Shown here one piece after another: positions 47,260 to 57,640 of a DNA stretch of 64,000 nt. Positions within the stretch are counted from its first letter, which is position 1. Each line of letters begins with the position of its first letter. The stretch comes from Poa pratensis (taxonomy: Eukaryota > Streptophyta > Magnoliopsida > Poales > Poaceae), in assembly GCA_947311845.1 (NCBI GenBank), contig CAMZMU010000063.1, forward strand, positions 55,799,618 through 55,863,617, in the 5' to 3' direction. Below the pieces are notes generated by a model. The model was not told the DNA's origin. It saw only the letters and a program-made list of their open reading frames with translations, and made no database searches. The position numbers were made by a program, and so were the translations under genes.

Positions 47260-47413
47260 CTCCCTCCGTTACAAATAAAAATTATAAGATGTTGTACCTT
47301 TTTCTGAATCTCATATATCTCGACACATTTCAGTGTATCCGTTGACTCATTTCAGCCTATATAAAGTCCACACTGAAATATCCAAAACATCTTATAATTC
47401 GGAACAGAGGGAG
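47260..47413. mobile_element. Stowaway-type MITE (154 bp)
   Basis: Ends CTCCCTCCGTTACAAATAAA and AATTCGGAACAGAGGGAG are flanked by TA (47258-47259, 47414-47415). Inner arms ATTATAAGATGTT and AACATCTTATAAT-like pair. It lies just beyond the 3' end of the F-box pseudogene. Confidence 0.88.
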
Positions 47414-47466
47414 TATTTAGTTTTACAAACTTATTTAGATTCTGAAAAAACACCCGTCCTATTCTG

Positions 47467-48697
47467 TCACATATTCGGAGTTATCCATACCTCCGAAGGG
47501 TAAATCGTGCTCAAAGAATCACACATACCTCCAAAGGGAAAAACCCGCTTGAAAGTCCTTGTTTTGGGGTCATAGGCCCTTACACCTCCCCAGTCAAGAA
47601 CTCTGCTGATCAAATCAATTGTCCATGTCATCCAAGGAGCAGAGAAATAAATGAATTGAGGTTGTACACCAGGGAGATTCTCTGTGGGTAAACATGCCGA
47701 ATGGTTCAGTCCAATGAAAATCGCATGATCTCTCAAGTTCTTCGTCGATACATTTTTGCATCGTTCAAGATCAACCTTGCGAACCTGGAACTTGACATTA
47801 TCTGGGTACCTACTCTCCGCCCTTGTATAAATCGCACGGACTTGCAAGAGATCACCCCACGGTGTAGCCACCAGGTGTCTAGTAAGTATAGGTGCACAGT
47901 ACTTATATTCGATAATCTCATCCTTTGTTGATCCATCCGGTGCATCAAGATCCCACTTATCCACTTTTCCGTGTAATGTTATGCTGTAGAACCTCCCATT
48001 GTGGTACGCAGTCCGCGTACCTATCTCGCTTGCTAGTATCCAACATTGAAGCAGTTTTCCACTTGCTCTCTCCTGCCCTAACAAAAGAAAGCCAATCATC
48101 ATCCCGATGGATGATCATCACAGTGTAGTCACCACCATTAGACGGGCTGCATGACAACACGGCCTTCTGATAAAACCATGTTCCTAGATGATTTGGATGA
48201 TAGATTTGTTGGAATCTTGAAAAAAGATAATACTCCAAATTTCCTCCGGTGTCGTAGACTGCCCTCACACACGCGAAATCCGTGATCGGCGGCAGCGGGA
48301 TCATCTCCGAGGTGAACGGGTTGAACAGAACAAGATTGGAGAGGTCATTTACCAGAACCAGCCATCCATGGGAGGCTCCGCAACATGCCACAAAGCAACC
48401 CTTGGGAAGATTAACATCGTAAACCTTGTCCACGTCAAGGAGATGGCGGAACTTGCAGGTTGCTGCTTCTGGGACCCAGTCCATCCCGGATCTCACCTGG
48501 AATAGCCTTTGCTCGAGGAAGTTGGCCCAAGACACGAGCCATGGCCTGCGAGATAGTGGGATGCCGGCAGCCATGGCTGCCGAGCGCCATGTCGTGCAGA
48601 CGGCCGCAAATGCAAGGGCTTGTAGGAGCTCAAGGCGTTGCAGGATGCTGAGGAGGAGATCAATTGGGAGGTCCGACCAACCGGATGTTGCTGCCAT
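47467..48697 (-). pseudogene. F-box/DUF295 paralogue (copy 2), disabled by a 2-bp deletion
   Basis: The sequence starts MAATSGWSDLPIDLLLSILQ (ATG 48695-48697) and is colinear with copy 1 to the end (YPSEVWITPNM). Near 48010 two bases (TG of the codons for CAYHNG) are missing relative to copy 1, so DRYADC is followed by VPQWEVLQ and an early stop; the correct frame resumes as YHNGRFYSITLHGKVDKWDL. Apart from this lesion the frame is open and motifs are conserved, which suggests recent inactivation. It retains what looks like the ancestral N-terminus, unlike copy 1. Confidence 0.88.
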
Positions 48698-49479
48698 GGA
48701 AATTGAATAAACTTCAGGTGATGTGCTTGCGATCAATGTTTTTACGTAGCAAAGCAAAGAAACGTTCCAATATATGTATCTATGATCTTGTCTATGATTC
48801 TAGCAGGACTATCTCCGTGTCTGGAGGGGAACCGGAAAACCAAGTGGAAAGCTGAATACAACTCGGATAAGCCCATAGTCGTGTACTCGAAGGAAACCGA
48901 TTCAGAAAGAAGTAGTCAGTCGGTCCCCACCACAAAATATTCCAGTAACTATACTGTTACCGTAATCGAATAAAAGCAAGGTCTAGCGAACGGCCGGCCG
49001 TAGCTTCGCGCATACGAACAGCAGGCCGAAAAAGGAAAGTTCCTGTCCCCCACCTGGACCCGACCATGGAGTCAAGGGCATCGATCTCGTGGCTCCCCGG
49101 CTCAAAGTCCTCCACATAGACATCAGCGGCAGCAGCAGAGCCTCCGGTGGCGACGCGGACCCGTGTCAGCAGCGCGACTCGCCGGGTTGGAGCAGGCCAT
49201 GGTGCACCAGGGGAGTTGCCCGCCAGTGGAGGCGCGGCAGCGCCGGAGTACGGGGAGGCGGCGGCGGCGCCGGAGTCCAGAGATGTCTGGCGGCTCGCCG
49301 CTGGAGGAGCAGGTAGCGTCTCCTGGGAGGTGGATTAGTGGCAACGAAGTTACGAAGCCAGGGATCGACGGGAGGAACACGATGGGATCGTGGCAGTCGT
49401 ACGGGTGTGGGTGGGCCGGTGGGCTGCAGTTGAATAGGAGTTGCTCAATGTTGCCATTTTATTGCCTAAAATTTTGCAT

Positions 49480-51960
49480 TACTTGATTAATTGGTACAGT
49501 TAAAAATATAGTTGCTCGATTATACTATTTTGTTGCCTAACGGTATATAATAGTTGCTCACGGTGGGGCACATGAAGTTCTCGCAGATGTACCACAAGTT
49601 GGACTATGCACTTTCTTAAAGTCGTTGTGAAATTTGTCTACCTTAGTCTGAAATTTCCTACTGCTTTTGTTAAAATTTCTAAGTTAATCTATTGTTGGTT
49701 GCTAAATTTCCCACTGCAGTTGTAAAAGTTGCATACTGTTGTCTGCGAAAATTACAAGGCAACTTCAAAACAGTCGTACGCAACTCCAAATCAAATCAAA
49801 GCAACTTATTACGAGGCAAAACAATTTTAGCGTGCAATGAAGCAACATCACAAAATCAGCAGGCAACTTTGAAACGGCCATAAGCAACTCCAAACAAATA
49901 AAAACAACTTTGATGTGGGATGAAGCGACATCAAAACTTTGGTAGGCAATTTCAAAACAGATTCCGCAACTACAAAACAAGTAAAAATCACACACGGAAC
50001 CAACACCGATGAGCAGCAGCGGCCAAAAGCCGGTGGGCGATGAGGCGGAGGTGGGCTCACTCCTCCGGCTGGCGCAGGACGATGAGCTGCTCAATCTCCA
50101 GGCCAACTCCCACCTCGTCTCGTCGTTCTCCTCTGCCGCCCTCACGGTCTTTGAGGTCTTGCTGGCCGGCACCCGCGCCGTCTCCACCCAGCCTTGGCAA
50201 TTTCACTGCAGTGGTAGACAACTTCACATCATCAGTAGTCAACTTCATAATAACAGTAAGGAACTTCTACAACTATTATAGGCCATTTAAGTCCTGCTAA
50301 AGGCATTGTTGCCTTGGGCAATGGAGGCACTGTGGTTGCCCCTCCCTGTGAGAAAGTTGCCTCGTTATAGCAGATAGATACTGAGAGATAAAAATTGCCT
50401 ACCAAAATTTAATGTAAAAAAAGAGAAGTTGTCTATGATATTACAAAAGATGCCTAAAACTGATTGAAGTTTGCTTACAAAACATCTAAAAAAAGAAGAC
50501 TTCACTGCATAATCTTAAAAAAACAAGAAAGTTGCCTCCGAAGAACCAAAAAATAAGGTTGCCACACGATGATTTAAATTGCCTAAAGGGCTAGAGTGCT
50601 ACATAATTTGAGTACTAACACAAGTAGAAAAAACAGAAACAAGAAGATAAGTTGCCTAGAAAAATCAAAATAAAATGCAACAAGCCAAAAACAACAACCA
50701 AACTAAAGTTGCATCTACAATGATTAAAATTGCCTACAAGGCTACATATTTGCCCATTGCCAAAACTCATAAAATCTTACTGTCCCTGAAACATTGCCGT
50801 GTCCCTAACACATTTCCTGAAACTTATAATTTGCCTATAAGGTTACATAAGTTGCCTCTACAATGATTAATGTTGCCTCCACAGTGTCTGCATGCAATCT
50901 AGTTAGCTAGTGGTTTGTTTGTTGCTCGCTTCTGCAAGAAAATGAAGAGTAGAAAAGTTAGAAGTTGCTTGGATGAAGTTCTAGTTGCTGGAAGCTTATG
51001 CAACAGTTAGTTTCAGTTTTAGTTGCTTGAAAATTTAGAAGTTGCTAAAGGAAAAATAGTTGCCTGCTCATCTATGATGTGCACAAGGTTGCCTGATCAT
51101 GTATAAATGCTCATATGCAAACAGGTAACTATGTTTGATGCATAATTGCCTACTTTCCCACGTTTTTTACCTAAAAAAATTGCTTAATGGAGAAAAGTTG
51201 CCTAACAACACATTTACTGCATAATTGCCTAATTTACACGCTTAGAAGAACAAAAATCTTAATGGGAGAAAATTTGCCTAACAACACATTTACTGCATAA
51301 TCGCCGCGGGTTGGAAGGGAGGGGAATGGAGGACGGGACGGTGTGCGAATGAGGAAACGACAAAAATTTGGTCGGTCTGGGCCGCGACTACCCTACATGT
51401 CAGGACAGCACCAATCTTGGTGCACGACGCACGGCGTGCGCGCGGCCGCTTGCGTGTGACGGATAGCGCGCACGATTACTAGCCTTTGGAATAAAGTTAT
51501 AAAGTTGTCTGCCCTAAAAAGCAAATTGTTCATATTAGACGGCTTAAGAACTACCTAGGCAATTTCAGCATTCACATTGCTAAATTTGTGTGCAACATAT
51601 GAACTTGCCTGCTCATAGTTATGATTATGTTGTCTAATATCCAAAATAATTTGCCTACAACATATGAACTTGTCCAAGAACACAATGAATTTGCCTACGA
51701 GTCCAGATTTTGTTGCCTAATATCGCGGATAAGTTGCTCACAACATATGAACTTGCCTATAAACACTTATGAACTTGCCTACAAATACTGATTATGTTGC
51801 CCAATATCACGGATAAATTGTCTACAACATATGAACTTGCCTAAAACACTTATGAAATTCCCTACAAATACTGATTAGTTGCCCAATGTCACGAATAAAT
51901 TGCCTACAGCATATGAATTTGCAAACAAAAACAAATTTAGCCGATTTTAGACGACACCTC
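49480..51960. repeat. Dispersed TTGCC/GGCAA motif array
   Basis: Dozens of GTTGCCT/TTGCC motifs and their complements recur every ~20-45 bp in AT-rich DNA. Within about 49755-49985 they read AGGCAAC; in 50290-51960 they read mostly (G)TTGCC(T)A. Frequent contexts are TTGCCTACAACATATGAACT and AAGTTGCCT. The spacing is irregular, so it is not a simple satellite. Confidence 0.75.
50009..50281 (+). other. Possible captured gene fragment within the TTGCC region
   Basis: A GC-richer open frame starts MSSSGQKPVGDEAEVGSLLR and continues LAQDDELLNLQANSHLVSSF, SSAALTVFEVLLAGTRAVST before running into motif-array sequence. The first ~60 codons look protein-like (helical, acidic N-terminus), while the rest does not. 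The parent gene is not recognised. Confidence 0.35.
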
Positions 51961-52022
51961 AAATTGGGACAACTTTGCCTAGAAATATGAGCATTTGCAG
52001 GCTATAAATCTTCCCTTCCCCA

Positions 52023-52198
52023 CAGGGGCGGCGCCAGCGTGTATTCCCTGTCTTCCAGTGAATACCCATGATTTGACAAAATCTTGAATTTTTTGGGTAG
52101 ATCAGCGAAATTTTTAGCAAAAACAATGAGGATTTTGGCAAAATGAATATCCACGTTCAAAATGAATACACGCCTCTTGAAACCTGGCGCCGCCACTA
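52023..52198. mobile_element. hAT-type MITE (176 bp)
   Basis: Ends CAGGGGCGGCGCCAGCG and CCTGGCGCCGCCACTA are inverted repeats of hAT type. The 8-bp target duplication CTTCCCCA is at 52015-52022 and 52199-52206. Confidence 0.88.
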
Positions 52199-53208
52199 CT
52201 TCCCCATCCTACGTTCATCAAGTATATATGAGGTCATTATTACTGTACTGAGAGATGAACCTGTGGATCGAACATGAGATATGAAGCTGTGGATTTACCT
52301 CCATTGCGCTGCAGTTACTAATCACGCTCCCATGGCCGCTGTGGTAGCTTCCCTTCCGGCCACCAGCCTCCTCAAACATCTTCAACCTGCTTCTTGAGCT
52401 CTTGGACACCTACATCACCACCGGAACAGATTGATTAACCAACCACAAAAAAGTGACGGATCAAGCAGCCACAACAGATCAGTTGCACAAAACTTGACAA
52501 GCATGACTCACTTCCGTGGAGGCGTGGCTCTGAGGAACCAAGCTCCTCCCGAAAAAAGTGAGATTCCTCGCCTCCAGCCCTGTACGCTCACCCTGCTCCT
52601 CCCCGTCTCCCATATGCCGCCCACCCAGCGCGACCGCACACCGCAGCACTGCTCCTGCCGTGTATCCCCGTCGGACCACCAATCGGTCGCCGGGGCGGCG
52701 GGCGTGTCGCTCGACGGAAGCTTTGGGCTAACCCTAGGAATCACGAGGATGCAGAGTGGATGGGGTGCAGCGCCTCCTCGGGCTTGTCGGCGACCGCCGT
52801 CGCTGCCTCCCATCTCACTGCCTCGCTCGAGCTCGCGGGTAATGGAAGTACGAGGCGACACAGCACAACCCCGCGGGCCGAAAATCCCGCACCTCCCTAG
52901 TGCTCCGCGCCTCCACCTTGCTCCGCACCGCCGCCGAGCAGCGCCCTCCCACAGTCGATTCGAGGCGGAGCGCACGGGTGGGCGAGAGGGAGCGGAGGGG
53001 GCGAGAAAGAATTGGGGAACGGCGAGTCGTGACAAAAAAAAGTGACGACGAGGGTGCGATTCGGTCAACTGTCGGGACGACGCGAATCTTGGCGCAGGGA
53101 CGGACGGCGCGCGCGCGGCCGTTCGCTGCAACCAAACAGCGCGCGTGCGAAACGAAACATTTGGGAAACGGGCAAAGCGCAAGCAGCATGATATCTCAAG
53201 GTTTGGCA

Positions 53209-53757
53209 CAGAAAGCTTTGATGCGAGACATAGCAACCTCCTCCTTGGGCGTCATACCTGAACCCTGTTCCAGGACAACAGGCGCAACGAACTCACCCTC
53301 CTCGCGGTCAAGTCCCGTCGCCTCAGGCCCAACTAGTCCCAGCGCCCTATCCAGCGCCGATCCTGTCGCATGCGCGGCAAGGGCCTCTGCTGGGCTAACA
53401 ACTTCATGGGCCTGCGTCTTGGAGAAATCCAATTCCCCTTCCTCGGACAGCGAGACAAGGAAGTAGTTTTCCTGCTCACTGCCAGGTGGCCCCCCGGTGA
53501 CAGGTGTGGAGCCATCTCCAGCAGTGGGACCCTCCAGCTCAGACCCCGAGCCACCGGCCGCCTCTGCCAGGATAGCTGCTGTGGAAGGCGTCCTCAACTG
53601 TACCAGCCCCGGTGTGTCGACCACCGGTTGGTTCGCGCCCACCATCGACAGGTGATCCTGTCCGATAGCGGTTAGCAGCGAGCCAGGTGGCAGCACCGGA
53701 CTGGCCTCAACACAATCCGCCTCTGTTTGGCCCCGACCAGACAGCTTTGACGGCTCC
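53209..53757 (-). pseudogene. LINE ORF1 (gag-like) fragment, inverted
   Basis: On the minus strand an open frame reads VQEPSKLSGRGQTEADCVEA through PAEALAAHATGSALDRALGL to EEVAMSRIKAFCAKP. The acidic Pro/Ser/Gly-rich content and RIKAFCA ending resemble the C-terminal part of grass LINE ORF1. The last residues are encoded by the target duplication, showing truncation at the insertion edge. The inversion junction is near 53757. Confidence 0.6.
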
Positions 53758-56359
53758 TGAACCTTTTGGGCCAAACTGGAAGGGTTCGAGGAGGCTGTGC
53801 AGGCGGCCTGGGTTTGCAGCCCAGCCATTGTGGATCCCTTCCTCAGGTTGGATACCCTGCTCCGCAATGCAGCCAAATACCTGCAGAGTTGGGGGCAGCG
53901 GAAGGTGGGGAACGTAAAAATTCAGATAGCAATCGCAAATTCAGTTATACATAGGCTGGAGGCGGCACAGGACCGGAGGCATCTGTCGCAAGGGGAGTTC
54001 TGGCTACGCAACATGCTGAAACACACGGTGCTGGCGCTGTCGTCGCTAGAACGTACTATTGCGCGGCAGAGATCACGTATAAGATGGCTCCGAGATGGTG
54101 ACGCGAACACAAAGCTGTTCCATGCAGTGGCTAATGCGATCACGGTGAACGGAGAGATCATCACGGATCAGGTTAGGAAGGAGGAGGCTTTCCATAGCGT
54201 CTACATGGATCTGTTGGGCTCGATCAACACGAGGGAACACACAATCGACCTTGATCAGCTGCAACTGCCACATGCGGACCTGCATGAGTTAGATCGGATG
54301 ATCACAGAGGAGGAAGTTTGGGAGATCATCAAGGCGATGCCAGCGGACCGGGCGCCGGGTCCAGATGGGTTCTGTGGTGTCTTCTTCCAGCGTGCATGGC
54401 CGGTAATCAAGCGAGATGTGATGGCAGTGTTCCTGAAGCTCTATGTTGGAGATGGGAGGGGTTTTGGTAAACTGAACAAAGCAATAATTACTCTGATCCC
54501 CAAGAAGCAAGATGCAGCGCTGGTGGGCGACTATCGGCCGATTAGTCTGGTGCATAGCATCTCAAAGATATTTGCTAAGTTGATGGCGAACAGAATTAGG
54601 CCGAGGCTAGGTGATCTGGTCAGTGCGAACCAGTCGGCGTTCGTTAAAGGAAGAAATTTACATGATAACTTTCTTCTGGTGCGCCAAGTGGCGAGGAAGT
54701 TGAACAGCAGACGCACGGCAGGAGTACTGCTCAAATTAGACGTTGCAAGGGCGTTTGACTCGATCTCCTGGACGTTCCTGTTCGAGGTACTCAAGAAGAT
54801 GGGCTTTGGAGATGTTTTCCTGAAGTGGATTGCAATACTACTGCGGACGGCGAGCACGAAGATCTCGGTGAACGGGGTGCCGGGTAGGAAAATTGCGCAC
54901 GCTCGTGGGCTCAGGCAGGGGATCCGGCCTCCCCAACTCTGTTCGTGCTGGCTATGGAGGTGCTGACGGCAATGGTGGCTATGGCGGTGCGCGACCAACT
55001 GTATCAACCTATCCGCGGCATCAGTCCGTTGCAGAGAATCTCGGTCTACGCCGATGATGTGGTCCTGTTCGTCAGACCGTTACGCTCTGACCTGCTGGCC
55101 ACGCGCGAGATCCTTAGACTGTTTGGAGGGGCGTCGGGACTGAACATCAATTACGCCAAATCGACTGCTGCTCTGATCAAAGGTAGCGAGGCTCACGGAG
55201 TTTTGGTGCAGAGCACACTTGGGTGCAGAATAGAGGGGTTCCCGATTCAGTATCTGTTGGAAGAAGTCGAGAGATGGATGCAGTCCTTCTTCTGGGCTGG
55301 GAAAGAACACGCAACTGGCGGGCAGTGCTTGGTTGCGTGGGAGTTTATGTGCTTACAACAGAAATTTGGGGGTCTTGGGCTGAAGGATCTGCGGCTGCAG
55401 GGGGTTGCGTTGCGAGTGCGGTGGCAATGGCTTAGTCGCACTGATCTCAGTCGACCTTGGCAGGGACTCCCGATGATGAAAGACCCGCAGGCGGAGGCTG
55501 CTTTCCAATGTTTGGTCCGGATACAGGTGGGAGATGGAACTACGGTGCTCTTTTGGAAGGACAAGTGGCTAAATGGGCAAGCCGTGCGCGAGCTTGTGCC
55601 GGCCTTGGTCGATTTGATCAGCGACAGGGCAAGGGATAGCAGGTCTGTGGCCGAGGCCCTGACGAACAACAGTTGGATTGCTGACCTGACGTCGATCACG
55701 GCTGAGGCGGCGAGTCAGGTGGTTCGACTGTGGCTACTGGTCTCGGGTTTCAGCTGTACTGCGGGCGTCCCGGACAGCTACAGCTGGCCGTGCTCGCCTA
55801 CGGGCTCATACACGGCGAAATCGACGTACGCAATGCTTTGCCAGGGAAGGGAGAGAGTGGCTACGGGGAGCTGCACCTGGGACACATACGCGCCGAGGAA
55901 GTGCCAGATTTTCATCTGGCTTGCTCTCAAGCACAGGGTTTGGACCTCGGACAGGAGAGTCAGGCACGGGTTACAGACGGAGACCTCGAGCTGCTTCAGT
56001 TGCCTCCAGGAAGAGGACACCATTGAGCATGTCTTGATGCAGTGCGTGTATGCTCGGGAGGTCTGGTTTCAGTGCTGCAGGAGGCTTCGGTGAATGTCGT
56101 GATCCCTGAGCCTAGTGATCAGCTGGAGACCTGGTGGCTGCGGGAACGCAAACGATTCAAAGGCAAGGACAAGAAGAAATTCGACACGGCAGTAACTCTT
56201 GTGTGCTGGTCGATTTGGAAGCAGAGGAATGCTCGAGTTTTTCACAATGTCAGCCAGCAATGCAACGCTCAAGTGCTGGCAGGCAAGATTGTGGATGAAC
56301 TCGGAGTGTGGCTGAGGGTCAGAGCTGGAGATAGGAGTACCCAGATTAGACGAGAGTAG
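53758..56359 (+). pseudogene. LINE ORF2 reverse transcriptase, 5'-truncated and frameshifted
   Basis: The frame from about 53770 (AKLEGFEEAVQAAWV) contains RWLRDGDANTKLFHAVA, the reverse transcriptase blocks APGPDGFCGVFFQRAW, LIPKKQDAALVGDYRPISLV, NQSAFVKGRNLHDNFLLVRQ, LKLDVARAFDSISW, then after a 1-base loss near 54920 DPASPTLFVLAMEV and the catalytic YADDVVLF (about 55050). About 85 residues seem deleted between FPIQYL and LEEVERWMQSFFWAG near 55255. A zf-RVT region follows (YTAKSTYAM, APRKCQIFIWLAL, CLQEEDTIEHVLMQCVYARE). A further frameshift near 56080 precedes VCWSIWKQRNARVFHN. Inactive. Confidence 0.9.
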
Positions 56360-56503
56360 GCTTAGGTGTGGAGTCTCGGTGTTTTTCTGAGCCCTGTTCC
56401 GATAGGTGTTCAGTTTCTTGTAAAAACTTATTCTGCCTTCTATATAAATAAGGTGCGCTCTTGGCGCACTCTCTAAAAAAATATCTCAAGGTTTGGCAAT
56501 CCG

Positions 56504-56740
56504 GCGACACAGCTGTGGTTTCGGTTGTCTTCGCCTTCCTTTCCGGTGGTGCGACGACGGCAGATCGAGCGACGGCGGATTCGTATGCACAGAGTTGGTC
56601 CCAGGGATTTGGTTGTAATTTTTGGTTTTTCAGGGTCCTCTCTGTAATTTTGGGAACAGCTGTGCTGTTTCTGAATACATCTTGTAATTTTGAGTTTATT
56701 GCTTAATATATCCAGGAATAGTTGTATCAAAAAAAAAAAA
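56504..56740 (+). mobile_element. Short poly(A) retroposon (237 bp)
   Basis: A 13-bp target duplication GTTTGGCAATCCG is at 56491-56503 and 56741-56753, and a 12-base A-tail ends at 56740. The body ends TTGTAATTTTGAGTTTATTG-like before the tail. It is a SINE or a severely 5'-truncated LINE tail. Its left duplication overlaps the right duplication of the larger LINE. Confidence 0.85.
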
Positions 56741-57184
56741 GTTTGGCAATCCGATTTGCGCGACGCTACTGGCGAGTGGCGACACCAGGGAGGAAAAGGA
56801 GCAAAAAGCTTACACGGCAACGCACATAAAAACTGCATCTTTATGTATTTTGGAAGGAAAACCTAGGGGTACAACATACATCTCCCTAAAAATCAAGAAA
56901 CCGTGCTAACTCTCTGCATCTTTGTTCCGTTTTCATCCGCGCAAGCGACGTGCTACATGGAATCGAATACTCGAATTCGTCTCACCTATACTCGTAGAGT
57001 TGTAGTCGCGCTTAGATTGTTCCTCTCCTCCTCCTGGCATGTTTACTAGGACTCGAGGAGTTTGGGCAATCTGAACCGAAACTAGCATAATCTTTTGGGA
57101 GCACCTTTAGTAATTGTAGGTTGGTGGAAACTTGAAATCGTGGTGTCGATCTCGCGCTCTTCGTTGACCTAGGTTGGCGCATAT

Positions 57185-57640
57185 AGTGAAAAACTATCTT
57201 TTTCTGTTCCTCCTTACATTTTCAGTTGATTCTTGTGTGTGAGTCATCTGATTAATCGTGACATATCAAATTCTTTTAGATATTTTTTGTGACTATCTCT
57301 AGCATATGCACAACAAAGATGCCAGCTTTCACGCTGTCTTCCCGCGTAAAACCGGTGAAGCTAGTCGGTAGTCTACACCGAGCCTCTCTTGAATGAATTG
57401 CATGTGCTGGAAATAGCCAAGCAAAATGAGCAGCCCATCATCATTTGCTCACTCCTAAATTTATAAAACAGTCTAATCACTTCTGCTGTGCAGCCTGTGC
57501 TCCAGCGGCGAATCCAAATCTCAACAACAACAATTCTTCAGAAAAGAAATATTGCACATCAACAAGAGCTCATGCACAATTCGAACTCGAGAGTAAAATA
57601 TTCCTCACATTCAAACTACAGAGTTGAACTATTCACCGAT
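57185..57640. repeat. Duplicated segment B
   Basis: Colinear with segment A (46240-46700) and segment C. Shared blocks include TAGTGAAAAACTATCTTT, TTCAGTTGATTC, CTTCACGCTGTCTTCC, AAAACCGGTGAAGCTAGTCG, CAACAAGAGCTCATGCACAA and TCACATTCAAACT. It follows the end of the duplicated F-box flank (56927), in the same order as in unit 1. Confidence 0.8.

Larger units (their letters stand above)
48974..53172. mobile_element. ~4.2-kb composite insertion in the flank of F-box copy 2
   Basis: The duplicated flank runs to about 48973 (ACTATACTGTTACC...AATAA) and resumes at about 53173 (CAAAGCGCAAGCAGCAT); in copy 1 these are contiguous at 41937-41966. The inserted DNA has GC-rich ends sharing AGCGAACGGCCG in inverted orientation (about 48985 and 53120). 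An internal end-like block at about 51400-51475 resembles the right end. It contains the TTGCC array and a hAT MITE. Transposon class is unresolved; divergence hides any target duplication. Confidence 0.65.
53209..56480 (+). mobile_element. L1-type LINE insertion with inverted 5' end
   Basis: An 18-bp target duplication ATATCTCAAGGTTTGGCA is at 53191-53208 and 56481-56498, and an A-tail ends at 56480. The left ~550 bp carry an ORF1-like frame on the minus strand, while the remainder carries ORF2 on the plus strand. Both lie inside a single target duplication, so the 5' part was inverted during insertion. The endonuclease domain is missing. The 3' end reads GGTGCGCTCTTGGCGCACTC then A. Confidence 0.92.

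Noticed and set aside
52508..53236. 242-aa minus-strand frame
   Set aside because: GC-rich composition with Arg/Pro/Ser bias; it crosses the border of the 4.2-kb insertion into the LINE, so it cannot be an old gene.
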